Assembly (NCBI RefSeq): GCF_001984575.1
Contig: NZ_LZNS01000001.1
Span: forward strand, 203,969 to 267,968
Length of the DNA: 64,000 nucleotides
Direction of reading: 5' to 3'
Origin: Streptomyces sp. MP131-18
GTDB lineage: Bacteria > Actinomycetota > Actinomycetes > Streptomycetales > Streptomycetaceae
Shown: positions 18,976-28,015 of the stretch, one piece after another
Position numbering within the stretch: the first letter of the stretch is position 1
Layout: every line of letters begins with the position of its first letter
Translations under genes and position numbers: made by a program
Notes under the pieces: model-generated
Database searches by the model: none
What the model saw: only the letters and a program-made list of their open reading frames with translations
Told to the model about the DNA's origin: nothing

Positions 18976-19737
18976 ATGACAACCGAGACGAGAGGACCCG
19001 AGCCCGTGGTCGCCGACTACTACACCGCCTCCGCCGAGTTCTACGAGATGGTCGCGTCCCGCCATGTAGCCACCAGCGCAGGGCCGTTGACCACGGCCCT
19101 GTCCGGGGTGGACATCGGGCACGGACCCGTGGTGGAGATCGGCGCGGGGACCGGTCGTATCACCGCCGTGATCGCCGAAGCCCTGCCGGGAGCCTCCCTG
19201 ATCGCGGTGGAACCCTCCACGCCCATGCGCGCGATGCTCACCAGCCGGGTCTTCGGCGACCCCGGCCTGCGCAGCAGGGTCACCATCCTCGCCGAGCCCG
19301 CCCAGCGCGTTGAACTCCCGGCCCGCGTCAGCGCTGTCGTGATCTTCGGCGTAGTGGGGCACCTCTCCAAGGAGGAACGGGTTGGCCTGTGGCGCATGTT
19401 GAGCGAGCGCCTTCCCCCGGGCGGCCCCATCGTCGTGGAGCTGATGGGGGCGGGCAGCACCCGGCCTATTCCCCCTTTCCGGATGCTGCGCGAGACGATC
19501 GGGGAACAGACCTATGAGTGGTGGACGGAGGCCGAGCCCGTCGCGGGCAACCTCATGCGGTGGTGCACCTCATGGAAGGTGTTCCGCGACGGGCGTCTCG
19601 TTCGCGATACCACCGACACGTACTCCTGGGAAAACCTCACGCTGGAAGCGCTGGCCGAGGAAGCAGGTCTGAGCAGCCGCATGATCAGTGCCGGCGGAGT
19701 GCCCGGCTCTCCGGAGATCGGCATCCTCCACCGATGA
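18976..19737 (+). CDS. Class I SAM-dependent methyltransferase
   Basis: 253 aa; starts 13 bp after the thioesterase and is probably in the same transcript. Motif I is VVEIGAGTGRITAVIAEALP, followed by LIAVEPSTPMRAML and GVVGHLSKEERVGLWRML. The sequence parallels the C-terminal domain of the reductase fusion (MATEPAAGMRAVL, GVLGHLPQDARG) and the protein at 26657-27385, so three related methyltransferases lie in this cluster. O-, N- or C-methylation of the siderophore is possible; the acceptor cannot be told from sequence. Confidence 0.85.
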   Translation: MTTETRGPEPVVADYYTASAEFYEMVASRHVATSAGPLTTALSGVDIGHGPVVEIGAGTGRITAVIAEALPGASLIAVEPSTPMRAMLTSRVFGDPGLRSRVTILAEPAQRVELPARVSAVVIFGVVGHLSKEERVGLWRMLSERLPPGGPIVVELMGAGSTRPIPPFRMLRETIGEQTYEWWTEAEPVAGNLMRWCTSWKVFRDGRLVRDTTDTYSWENLTLEALAEEAGLSSRMISAGGVPGSPEIGILHR

Positions 19738-19756
19738 GGAAGCCGGGGTGCCATGG

Positions 19757-20608
19757 TTAGTCGAGGGTCCCTGTCACCAGCAGCATGGGGTGTAGCAGGT
19801 GGTACCCGGGCTCGTTGAGCGCGTAGCCGTCGCTGCCCGGGGTCATCAGTGTGACGGCCCGCGCCAACTCCTCCTCGCTCATCCCGGCTTCCCGACCCTG
19901 CTCGCGCGCGGCGTCAAGAAGTTCGGGCCAGACCACCCGCTCCAGGTAGGGACGCGCCGTCGGGTCGTCCTCCAGAGGGAAGACGGCCCGGGGCATCAGC
20001 CGCACCCGGGGGCCGCGCAGCCCCGCCGCCAGCACCCAGTGCACCAACCGCTCGTTGTGCGTTGGGCCGTCCCCGGGAATACCCCAGTTCATCTGTGAGG
20101 CGACACGCAACTTCTGCTGCACCCGGGAATGACCGGGCAGGAACGTGGCCTGGTAATAACCGCTGCTGAAAAGCGCCAGGACTCCCCCCGGGTTGAGCGC
20201 CCCGACCAGGGCGGCCACCGCGGCTTCGGGATCGGGGAAGTTACCGGGCCAGATCACGTCACTCGCCCAGATCGCGTCGAACCCCGCCCCCGACCGTGCC
20301 GCCTCCGCCAGCACATCCAGCAGATCCGCCTGCCTGGTCTCGACCCGATCGGCGACACCTTCCCTCTCGGCATAGGCGGCGGCCAGTTCGAGCGCGTCGG
20401 CGTTCTGGTCCACGCCGAGAACACGCGCGTCCGGGTCCGCCGCATGCGCCAGGGCGACAAGCCCGCCCCCCGCGCCCGTGCCCGCATCGAGCAATCGCCG
20501 TCGGCCACCAAGGTCAAGGGTGCGCATCGCCTCGCCGATGGTCGGGGCGACGAAGGCGCGGTTGGTCAACAGATATGTCGTGACGGTGTCCGTCGTCATT
20601 TCTCTCAT
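19757..20608 (-). CDS. SAM-dependent methyltransferase, unrelated subgroup
   Basis: 283 aa from ATG at 20608 (MREMTTDTVTTYLL; a second ATG 9 bp in is equally possible). Motif I LLDAGTGAGGGLVALA and ARVLGVDQNADALELA mark a class I methyltransferase, but the rest, including DAIWASDVIWPGN, is not like the other cluster methyltransferases. It converges on the methyltransferase at 18976 with a 19-bp gap and has its own upstream region of about 450 bp. It may modify the product or be an unrelated passenger at the cluster edge; its position between biosynthetic and transport genes favours the first. Confidence 0.78.
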   Translation of the reverse strand: MREMTTDTVTTYLLTNRAFVAPTIGEAMRTLDLGGRRRLLDAGTGAGGGLVALAHAADPDARVLGVDQNADALELAAAYAEREGVADRVETRQADLLDVLAEAARSGAGFDAIWASDVIWPGNFPDPEAAVAALVGALNPGGVLALFSSGYYQATFLPGHSRVQQKLRVASQMNWGIPGDGPTHNERLVHWVLAAGLRGPRVRLMPRAVFPLEDDPTARPYLERVVWPELLDAAREQGREAGMSEEELARAVTLMTPGSDGYALNEPGYHLLHPMLLVTGTLD

Positions 20609-21055
20609 GGTGGATCAGCCCCTTGCTGCATAGGTGAAGCCATACAGGTGATCGTCTACAGTCGGTGGACCCAGCGTCGGCCTTATCCGCGCCTGCCCCC
20701 TCCCCCGGCAACCGACGTGGCTCGGGAAGGGGCGAGGCGGCTGCATCCGGCGTCGGGCGCGGCGACGCATGACCGTGGTGACGGTCCGTGCCGCGCAACC
20801 GAGCGTGCTCCGGGAGGGAGGGCTGGCAATGACCGCGCCCCGGGATGGCCAGGCCACTGCCGGGGGGCGCTGGCCGCCTCCGGATGTTGCGCACCCCGGA
20901 CCGTGGTCCCAGGACAGCACGCCGTTCCCGCCCGGCGCACCCAACTGAGCACACGTAATGGTAACCATTTTCAACTCACGGGCAAGTGGGGCTGTACACC
21001 ACACACGTCACGCCGAAGCCTTCCGAACGCGCCGCCCGCTCTTCTCTACCGACAA
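20609..21055. other. 447-bp non-coding stretch with a weak Zur-like site
   Basis: No convincing gene. The frames that stay open lack family features. A 40-codon frame at 20829-20948 (+) follows a good GGGAGGGAGG site but encodes a low-complexity Pro/Gly peptide. The Zur-like site at 20958-20972 is the only structure I can name; the region probably holds the promoter of the methyltransferase at 19757. Confidence 0.5.
20958..20972 (-). promoter_or_regulatory. Weak Zur/Fur-type box
   Basis: On the minus strand GAAAATGGTTACCAT. With the preceding T it matches about 12 of 15 positions of TGAAAATGATTTTCA. On the plus strand it sits in AATGGTAACCATT, a 6-1-6 inverted repeat of the kind Fur-family proteins bind. 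It is 350 bp upstream of the methyltransferase at 19757, which is far for simple repression, so its role is doubtful. Confidence 0.4.
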
Positions 21056-22807
21056 CTACTCCCCCGGAGTGGGCGAGGTGAGCCGCCACCCGGCCGAGCG
21101 GGTGCGCTCCTCCCAGAACGCCCGGTATCGGCCACCGTGTTGGAGGAGTCGTTCGTGGTTCCCCTCCTCTACTGTTCGGCCGCCGTCCAGCACCACGATC
21201 TGGTCGGCCGAGCGCACTGTAGGGAGCCGGTGCGCGACCACGATAAGGGTGCGGTTCGCGCGCAATGAGGTGAGCGCGGCGACCACGGCAGCGTCGTTGG
21301 CGGCGTCCAGCGCCGCCGTCGCCTCGTCGAGCAGCACGATCGGCGCGTCCTTCAGCAGCGCGCGGGCGATCGAGATCCGCTGACGTTCTCCGCCGGAGAG
21401 AGCCGCGCCGCCCTCGCCGACTCGAGTCCGCCAGCCATCGGGGAGCCGGTCCACCACTTCTGTGACGCGAGCGAACTCGGCCGCCGTCCGCAGCTCCTCG
21501 TCACTCGCCTCGGGCCGGCTCATCCGGATGTTCTCCTCGATGGTCCCGTCGAAGAGGTAGACATCCTGGAAGACCAGCGAGATGTGGCGCATCAACTCCT
21601 CGGTGCCCAGCTCCCGTACGTCCCTGCCCCCGATCGAGACCGTGCCCTCGTCCACGTCCCAGAACCGGGCGATCAGCCGCAGCACCGTGGTCTTGCCGGA
21701 CCCCGAGGGCCCCACCAGCGCCGTCATCGTGCCCGGCCGCGCCACGAGACTCACGTCCCGCAGGACCGGCTCGCCGCCGTATCCGAAGGTGACACCACGC
21801 AGTTCGACGGAAGGCTCGGCGGGCCCCTCCCCGGCGGGAGTGACCTGTGGGACAGGCAACTCAGCCGTGGCCAGGATCTCCTGGTACCGCGCCATGGCGT
21901 TGCCGGCCATACGGAGGGCGGCCCCGTTCTCCACAGCCGTCATCAAGGGCTCGACCAGCCGGACACCGAGCACCATCAGTGCCACCAGCTCGGCAGTTCC
22001 CAGCTCACCGCCCAGGGCGAGCCTGGCACCCGCCGCGAGCAGAGCGACCAGCAGCAGTTGGATCACAAGGTTGGTGGACAGCAACGCGGGCGCGGCGATC
22101 ACGGTGGTGGAACGCTGCGCCGCGCTCTGCTCGGCGAGGGCATCCTCCAGCAGCCGGTGCCCCGAAGCAGTCCGGCCAGTGGCACGGAGTGTGGCCTGGG
22201 CCTGGGCAAACTCCACCACCCGGCCGGCCGCCGCGGTGGTGGCTGTCTTCTGCACGCGGTCCAGCCGAGCCACCAGCCGACCGGCCCAACGGCCCACTAC
22301 GGCCACCAGGGGAAGTCCGACCAGGGCCACCAAGGCGAGTCGCCATTCGAAGAGGAACATCGCCACGACCAGGGTCAGGGGCGTGACCACCGAGGCCACC
22401 ACTGGACGCAGCAGGTGCGCGGGTACGCCCATCATGTCGACGATGCCCCGGCTGGAGAGCTGGCTCAGCTCGCCGACCCGGCGCGGGTCGGAGAACCAGC
22501 CCAGTGGGAGCGCGGCGACCTTGTCGCCAAGCCGGCGGAAGAGCTGCCTGGCCACGCCGATGGCGGCGTGATAGGCGGCCAGTTGGGCGCGGTAGCGCAC
22601 TACGGAGTAGCAGGCGAAGAGCACGGCAACGGCAATGATCCAGGGCCAGGCATCCGGTGGCCGGTCGGAGAGAACACGCTCCAGCGCTGGGACCATGCAG
22701 GCGTAACCGATTCCGGCCAGCACCGACTCGATCACCAGGCTGATCAGGTTTTTGCGAATGGGTCGGGCTCCGGGCCGGTCCCCGAGGCTCAGCAGTGTTC
22801 GGATCAC
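21056..22807 (-). CDS. Half ABC transporter, TMD-NBD fusion (YbtP/YbtQ-like partner 2)
   Basis: 583 aa; the GTG at 22807 overlaps the stop of the upstream transporter by 4 bp, which sets the start. An N-terminal membrane domain of about six segments (ESVLAGIGYACMVPALERVL..., VVTPLTLVVAMFLFEW) is fused to an ATPase domain with Walker A VGPSGSGKTTVL, signature LSGGERQRISIARAL, Walker B IVLLDEATAALD and switch His in VAHRL. With the partner gene it should form a heterodimer. In yersiniabactin and coelibactin-type clusters such pairs move the metallophore across the membrane; YbtPQ is an importer despite its exporter fold, so direction is not certain. Confidence 0.92.
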   Translation of the reverse strand: MIRTLLSLGDRPGARPIRKNLISLVIESVLAGIGYACMVPALERVLSDRPPDAWPWIIAVAVLFACYSVVRYRAQLAAYHAAIGVARQLFRRLGDKVAALPLGWFSDPRRVGELSQLSSRGIVDMMGVPAHLLRPVVASVVTPLTLVVAMFLFEWRLALVALVGLPLVAVVGRWAGRLVARLDRVQKTATTAAAGRVVEFAQAQATLRATGRTASGHRLLEDALAEQSAAQRSTTVIAAPALLSTNLVIQLLLVALLAAGARLALGGELGTAELVALMVLGVRLVEPLMTAVENGAALRMAGNAMARYQEILATAELPVPQVTPAGEGPAEPSVELRGVTFGYGGEPVLRDVSLVARPGTMTALVGPSGSGKTTVLRLIARFWDVDEGTVSIGGRDVRELGTEELMRHISLVFQDVYLFDGTIEENIRMSRPEASDEELRTAAEFARVTEVVDRLPDGWRTRVGEGGAALSGGERQRISIARALLKDAPIVLLDEATAALDAANDAAVVAALTSLRANRTLIVVAHRLPTVRSADQIVVLDGGRTVEEGNHERLLQHGGRYRAFWEERTRSAGWRLTSPTPGE

Positions 22808-24591
22808 GATGTCCGCCCTTCGGCGAGCGCCTCCTGGGCGCCCCACAGCTCCGCGTAGAGACCCCCTCGGGCCAGCAGCGACTGGTGGTCACCGCGCTCC
22901 ACGATCCGTCCTTCGTTCACCACACAGATCTGGTCGACTTCGGTCACCGTGCGCAACCGGTGGGCGATGACCAGCAGGGTGCGGCCGGCCGCCAGTCGGG
23001 AGAGCGCGTTCTGGATGGCCGTCTCGGAGTCGGGGTCGGCGTAGGCGGTGGCCTCGTCCAGCACGACCACGGGGGTGTCGGCGAGCAGGGCCCGAGCAAT
23101 GGCGACGCGTTGGGCCTCACCTCCCGAGAGGTTGGCGTCCTCGCCGTGGACGCTGTCATAGCCTCGCGGCAGCGTCATGATGCGCTCGTGGATGTTGGCG
23201 GCGCGGGCCGCCGCGGTCACCTCCTCGTCGCCGGCGTCCGGGCGGGCCATGCGGATGTTCTCCCGGACCGAGTCCCGCACCAGCCGGATGTCCTGGAGCA
23301 CCATCCCCACCTGCTGGTACAGAGTGTGGTGCGTCATCTCCCGCAGATCAGCACCGCCGATGGTGACGTGCCCTTCCGTGGGGTCCCAGAAGCGCGCCAG
23401 CAGCGCGGCCAGCGTGCTCTTCCCGGCCCCCGAGGGCCCGACCAGCGCGGTGACCGTGCCCGGCCGCAGGTCCAGGTCCACTCCACGGATCACCTCCGCG
23501 CCATCGGAGTAACCGAACCGCACACCGGCGAAGCGCACCCGGGAATCAACGGGGATGGCGGGCGCGTCCGGGGCCGGCGGGAGTGTCCCGGTGCCGAGCA
23601 GTCGCTGGAGGTTGCCGGCGGCGTGCCGGGCGGTGGCGAGATGGTGATAGGCATAGTTCAACTCCAGGAAGGGACCGGCCACGGCCACCCCCACCACCAG
23701 GAACGGCAGGACATCCGCCGGCTCGGCCCAGCCGGCCTGGACGAACACGGCGCCCGAGACCAACGCGGCCAGCAGGGTGGTGAACGGCGCCAGCGCCAGC
23801 TCGGCCACGGTGGAGCCCCGCAGCATGCCCCGGACCCAGTCCCAAAAGCCGGCCACGAACGACTCAGCCGCAGCCACAAACCGGGTATGAGCGCGCCCGG
23901 CCTGCCCGAACGCTTTGACCACGGCGATACCATCCACGAACTCGACAGCCGCCGCACTCACATCGGCGATCGAACGCTGATAGCGCTCCATCTGCTCCCC
24001 CTGGCCACGCATCATGACCGAGTACTGCACGACCCCCACCAAAACAGGAAACAAAGTCAACAACGCCAACCGCCAGTCGGATGCGAGGAGGTAGACCAGC
24101 GCGGCGGATGGCGCCACGATCGCGGTGGTGAGGTCGAGGTAGGCGTGGCCCACCAGATGGTGGAGGTCGGCGACATCGTCGGTCATCACCTTCTTGACCC
24201 GCCCCGAGGACCGGTCGGTGAACCAGCCCAGGGGCACATGGCCCAGCCGCCGAGCCGCGCGTCGCCTGACATCGAACTGGAAGGCGACATCTGCGAGGTG
24301 GGTGATGGTGAGCGCGGCACCACTGGTGAGGAGGCGCAGCAGAAGCGCCCCAGCGGCGACAGCGACGACCGTCCAGACCTGCTCCTCGCGGACCGGATCG
24401 CGCAGCAGCTCGCGTGCCAGCTCCACAAGCGCGATCAGCGGCACCACTTTGGCGAGGGCACCGATCGCCTCCAGCAGGCAGGCGAGCATGAGGCGGGAGC
24501 GCACGGGCGCCAACAGGTCGCCGAGCGCGGCTTTCCCCTGAGGAACGGCGTCGGGGTTCTCCTGGTGGCCCGCCGTGTCGGGGGGTGACAT
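22804..24591 (-). CDS. Half ABC transporter, TMD-NBD fusion (YbtP/YbtQ-like partner 1)
   Basis: 595 aa; the ATG at 24591 follows an excellent AGGAGGT site. N-terminal membrane domain (ALAKVVPLIALVELARELL, APFTTLLAALVSGAVFVQAG) and C-terminal ATPase with Walker A VGPSGAGKSTLA, signature LSGGEAQRVAIARAL, Walker B VVVLDEATAYAD and switch His in IAHRL. Alanine-tyrosine follows the Walker B Glu, where the partner has AlaAla. It lies 59 bp downstream of the MFS gene and overlaps its partner by 4 bp, giving the leftward order MFS-ABC-ABC. Confidence 0.92.
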   Translation of the reverse strand: MSPPDTAGHQENPDAVPQGKAALGDLLAPVRSRLMLACLLEAIGALAKVVPLIALVELARELLRDPVREEQVWTVVAVAAGALLLRLLTSGAALTITHLADVAFQFDVRRRAARRLGHVPLGWFTDRSSGRVKKVMTDDVADLHHLVGHAYLDLTTAIVAPSAALVYLLASDWRLALLTLFPVLVGVVQYSVMMRGQGEQMERYQRSIADVSAAAVEFVDGIAVVKAFGQAGRAHTRFVAAAESFVAGFWDWVRGMLRGSTVAELALAPFTTLLAALVSGAVFVQAGWAEPADVLPFLVVGVAVAGPFLELNYAYHHLATARHAAGNLQRLLGTGTLPPAPDAPAIPVDSRVRFAGVRFGYSDGAEVIRGVDLDLRPGTVTALVGPSGAGKSTLAALLARFWDPTEGHVTIGGADLREMTHHTLYQQVGMVLQDIRLVRDSVRENIRMARPDAGDEEVTAAARAANIHERIMTLPRGYDSVHGEDANLSGGEAQRVAIARALLADTPVVVLDEATAYADPDSETAIQNALSRLAAGRTLLVIAHRLRTVTEVDQICVVNEGRIVERGDHQSLLARGGLYAELWGAQEALAEGRTS

Positions 24592-24650
24592 ACGACCTCC
24601 TGGGAAGGCGGGCCAGTGGCGGTCCCGCCGCTGATCGGTGGGTGGGAGGG

Positions 24651-26090
24651 TCAGACGTTCTCGGTCTCGGACGTGCCAAGCCGAGGCACGAGGCACACCG
24701 CGAGCAGTGCCGCGGCCAGGGCGCACGCCCCGATGACGAGGAAGGCCCTCGCATAGCCCTCGGCCAGAGCGGCCGTGGGGTCGGCGGTGGACGCGTTGCC
24801 GGTGACCGTCACGGCGAGGGTGGAGAGCGCCGCGAGGCCGATGCTGCCGCCGCACTGCCTGCTGGCATTCAACAAGCCGCTGACCAGGCCGGCTTCGCCC
24901 TTGGTAACCCCGGAGGTACCCATGGCCGTGTTGGCCATCACGCTCAGTCCGATACCGACACTGGCCACCAGCGACGGACCGAGGAAGCCGCTCAGAAAGG
25001 TCGACTCCGGGCTCAGACTCCCGAACCACATCAACCCGACGCCGCCCATGGCCAGGCCGCCGCCGATCAGCAGCCGCCCATCGACGCGTCCCACGAACCG
25101 CGAGGCCGCGAAGCTGCCAAGAACGGCGCCGCCGCAGAAGGGCAGGAACGCCACGCCCGCTGCGAGGGGGCCATAGTCCAGCACATGCTGGAGGAAGAGT
25201 GAGGCGAAGTAGAAGCCCGCCACGGTGGCCGCCCCGACCAGCAGCGACAGAACGTTGGCCAACCAGACGGTACGGGGCGCGAGCACACTCAGCCGGACCA
25301 GGGGGGCAGCCGAGCGGCGCTCCCAGACCACGAAGACCGCTGCCAGAGTGACCGCGCCACTCAATGTGCCGAGGGTGCGCGGGGAGCCCCACGGATGCTT
25401 CTCGGTTTCCAGCAGGCCGAAGACGAGTACGGTCATGGCCGCCGTGCCCAGCAACGCGCCACCGAGGTCGAGCCGCCGGGAGCTGCCGCCCCCGGCGAGC
25501 ACGGAGGCCAGAGCCAGCGGCACCGCGAGAGCCACCAGCGGGACATTGACGAACATCACCCAACGCCAGTTGAGCAGGTCCGTCAGCACCCCGCCGAGCA
25601 GCACCCCGACAGCGCCGCCGGATATGGCGACCATGGACCAACTCCCCAGCGCCCGGCGTCGCGGGGCGCCCTCCGCGAAGGTGACCATGATGAGGGTGAG
25701 GCTGATGGGTGCCAGCACCGCCGCCGCGAGCCCCTGCCCGGCCCGAGCGGCGACCAGCTGTCCCGGCGACTGGGCGAAGCCGCCCATCAGGGAGGCCACT
25801 CCGAAGAGGAGGAGCCCGGCGATTACGGCACGCCGATGCCCGAAGAGGTCGGCGACGCGGCCTCCGAGAAGCAGCAGGCCGCCGAAGACCAGGGTGTAGG
25901 CGTTCACCACCCAGGAGAGATCGCCGGGTGCGAAGCCCAGATCCCGGCCGATCTCGGGCAGGGCCACGTTGACCACGCTGATGTCCAGTACCACCACCAG
26001 CTGGCACAGGCAGACCGTGGCCAGTACCCAACCCGACCGCGCCGCCGACCGCTCGCGTTCCGTGCTGGAACCCGCCCCCATCTCCGTCAT
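24651..26090 (-). CDS. MFS drug/siderophore exporter (DHA2, EmrB/QacA type)
   Basis: 479 aa with about 14 hydrophobic segments, the DHA2 pattern. The ATG at 26090 follows GAGGGATGAC. Visible motifs: LCQLVVVLDISVVNVALPEI (TMS1 with the DHA2 'D-x-x-V-V-N-V-A-L-P' signature), WVVNAYTLVFGG, GGRVADLFGHRRA (motif A), and RWVMFVNVPL. Leading the operon with the two ABC halves, it probably exports the finished chelator while the ABC pair handles uptake, or the reverse. An IdeR/DmdR1-like iron box lies 34 bp upstream of the start, so iron as well as zinc may control transport. Confidence 0.9.
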   Translation of the reverse strand: MTEMGAGSSTERERSAARSGWVLATVCLCQLVVVLDISVVNVALPEIGRDLGFAPGDLSWVVNAYTLVFGGLLLLGGRVADLFGHRRAVIAGLLLFGVASLMGGFAQSPGQLVAARAGQGLAAAVLAPISLTLIMVTFAEGAPRRRALGSWSMVAISGGAVGVLLGGVLTDLLNWRWVMFVNVPLVALAVPLALASVLAGGGSSRRLDLGGALLGTAAMTVLVFGLLETEKHPWGSPRTLGTLSGAVTLAAVFVVWERRSAAPLVRLSVLAPRTVWLANVLSLLVGAATVAGFYFASLFLQHVLDYGPLAAGVAFLPFCGGAVLGSFAASRFVGRVDGRLLIGGGLAMGGVGLMWFGSLSPESTFLSGFLGPSLVASVGIGLSVMANTAMGTSGVTKGEAGLVSGLLNASRQCGGSIGLAALSTLAVTVTGNASTADPTAALAEGYARAFLVIGACALAAALLAVCLVPRLGTSETENV

Positions 26091-26123
26091 GTCATCCCTC
26101 CCCCGATGCGTACAGTGTTCGCG

Positions 26124-26142
26124 TAAGGTATGCCTAACTTCC
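26124..26142 (-). promoter_or_regulatory. DtxR/IdeR/DmdR1-type iron box upstream of the MFS gene
   Basis: Minus strand GGAAGTTAGGCATACCTTA agrees with TTAGGTTAGGCTAACCTAA at 13 of 19 positions, including the core GTTAGGC and ACCT. It lies 34-52 bp before the MFS start codon, a position suited to repression by iron-loaded DmdR1/IdeR. Confidence 0.6.
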
Positions 26143-26244
26143 ACAACATGGCAAGCCGTGCCGGCTTCTGGGCGCATGAAACGATGCGATTCATGACACA
26201 GCAGCGACGCCCCCACCGGGCCCGACCACGGCATCCGGCGCCGT

Positions 26245-26649
26245 CGAGTTGAGTACGGCCGCGACCCCGCTCCGTCGGCATATCGACGCACACGAGGACC
26301 TGCTGGTGGCGATCCTCGAACTGGTGGCGAAAGGATTGCCGACCCGGCACGCGGCTCCTCGCCCGCGTCACGGACGCCGACGACCACGCGGTAGCCGCCG
26401 CTGAGGGCCGCACATCCTCACCAGGGGCGAGATCCCCGCCCACACCCCCTTCCCCCTCGCCAACGCGTGCGTCGAGGGCTTCCTGGGGACCGGCTCCCCT
26501 CCCAACGCGACCGCCTGACCGCGAAGATCGTTCCTGCCCAGTTCCCGGCACTGGCCCGCTGCCGCGCCGAAGCCGCAGACCCCGCCCCGTCACAGCACAC
26601 TCTGCGCGCCGTCCTTGCCACGCTCCTTCCGGCAGAGGCTCGCCCCTGA
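26245..26649 (+). pseudogene. Degraded coding stretch, family not recognised
   Basis: Three plus-strand segments read like protein but lie in different frames: LRRHIDAHEDLLVAILELVA, then VTDADDHAVAAAEG, then ILTRGEIPAHTPFPLANACV, ending in ATLLPAEARP. No single frame joins them, so this is a gene broken by several indels, or chance. I do not recognise the family. It separates the transport operon from the methyltransferase at 26657. Confidence 0.3.
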
Positions 26650-26656
26650 GCCGGCC

Positions 26657-27385
26657 CTAGGAGGTCCGGCGGCCGAGAAGATGGACATCCGAGTCCCCAA
26701 GCGTCCGGGAGCTCAGTGCGCAAGCCGCCCACTCCGCGCGCAACTCCTCGTCGGTGACCACCCACCAGTCGTAATCCACGTCCACGCGGGCAACGACACG
26801 GCCCTGGTGAAGCGTTTCGTAGGCCATGTGCCAGACCACGCTCTGGTCACCGGCAGGCTCAGCCTCGGACCACCCGCGATAGTCGTACGCCCCCACTCGC
26901 ACGACCGGGCTGGCGACGCGTGGGACCGCCGCAGGAACCGTCGGCGGTGGGTTGTTGACCACCACTATTCCGCCCGGGTCCAGGCGTGCGGCGATCCTCG
27001 CCCACAAAGAGCGTCGCTCGTCGGGCGTCAAATGTCCGATCATATTCACCGCGAGGACGGCGCGCACTCGCTCGGGGAACGGGAACTCCATCGCCCCCTC
27101 AGCCACCACGGTTGTGCGGGCGGCGAGCGGCGGATCATCCATCAGCCGCGCCAGCAGGGCCGTGCGCATGGCCGCCGACGGTTCGACGGCGAGAAGCCGG
27201 GCTTCGGGCAGCGCGGCCGCAGCGATCCGTGTCCCCCGCCCCGCACCCGCGCCGAGGTCGATCACGGGACCGCTGAGAGCCGACAGCCGCCTGAGTTCGG
27301 CAGCGAGCGAATGCCCGACCTGTTGCCAGAAACCAGCGATCAGCGGGTCGATGAACGGCGCGGACTTGGCGTACGAATCGGTCAC
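26657..27385 (-). CDS. Class I SAM-dependent methyltransferase, third paralogue
   Basis: 242 aa. Motif I VIDLGAGAGRGTRIAAAALP, then LLAVEPSAAMRTALLARL and AVNMIGHLTPDERRSLWARI. These align block by block with the methyltransferase at 18976 and with the C-terminal domain at 14806-16740, which suggests local duplication. It is the last intact gene before the decayed zinc locus and may mark the right edge of the NRPS cluster. Acceptor unknown. Confidence 0.82.
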   Translation of the reverse strand: MTDSYAKSAPFIDPLIAGFWQQVGHSLAAELRRLSALSGPVIDLGAGAGRGTRIAAAALPEARLLAVEPSAAMRTALLARLMDDPPLAARTTVVAEGAMEFPFPERVRAVLAVNMIGHLTPDERRSLWARIAARLDPGGIVVVNNPPPTVPAAVPRVASPVVRVGAYDYRGWSEAEPAGDQSVVWHMAYETLHQGRVVARVDVDYDWWVVTDEELRAEWAACALSSRTLGDSDVHLLGRRTS

Positions 27386-27442
27386 AGCGCTTCCTAGAGG
27401 TCGATACTTCTCTGTTGACGTGGCGGAGTGAGAAGGAGTCCT

Positions 27443-27963
27443 TCAGCGCTGCCTCGCGACCCCCGACTGGAGGTCTGGTCGGGCACCACCACGGGGGGAG
27501 CCGTGAGACAGGAGAGAACGCGAACCCGGCCCCTCTTGCCCAATGCCGGCGTCGCATACGGACTCGGCCGCGGCAACCGACTCCCCCGGCGCGGATTCCA
27601 CCCTGTTTGGGACTGTCCGGCAGGGGCCGCATACTCCGGTGTGCTGGACGACATGCTCGGGAAACGCGAATTCCGAGTCCGCGCCGACGCGCCGCACCCA
27701 GCCCTCCAGCGCGGCCGGGTCCAGGGCCCTACTGGTGCCGCAGAAACGGCACATAAGGCAGTGCTGGTGTCCGCCGGGGGCCGCGTCCGATAGTGGCGTG
27801 TACCGCTCGCGTCGAGGACAACATCCACTCGGCCACGGATCTCCATGTCATGGAGGGTCCGGTAAACGGCAGTATGGCCGACCCGCACTCCCCGAACCCG
27901 ACGTCCGGCCGTTCGCGCACCGAGCGTGACGTGCGACTGCCGCTCACTCCGCCGGCGTCCCAT
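27443..27963 (-). pseudogene. Fur/Zur-family metalloregulator remnant with frameshift
   Basis: The first frame gives the DNA-recognition helix VGHTAVYRTLHDMEIRGRVD and then HYRTRPP; the second frame continues with GGHQHCLMCRFCGTSRAL, a CxxC zinc site, and ends the conserved part at HTGVCGPCR, the second CxxC. This is the order found in Fur/Zur proteins. The frames join if the G5 run at 27776-27780 gains one base. The part before the recognition helix is poorly preserved and there is a tail of about 50 residues after the last CxxC, so further decay is likely. With an rpmE2 remnant, a CobW remnant and a Zur-like box alongside, Zur is the best family guess. Confidence 0.75.
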
Positions 27964-28015
27964 GGCGGATCACCCCGCACGATCTGGCTACCAATCGACC
28001 CGTCCGACCGTAGAC

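Noticed and set aside
20829..20948. 39-aa plus-strand ORF with a good ribosome site
   Set aside because: The peptide is Pro/Gly-rich and unlike MbtH or any small cluster protein; kept only as a remark in the intergenic entry.
1..27385. Salicylate synthase or isochorismate genes inside the cluster
   Set aside because: None of the frames has chorismate-enzyme features. If present they lie left of the window.
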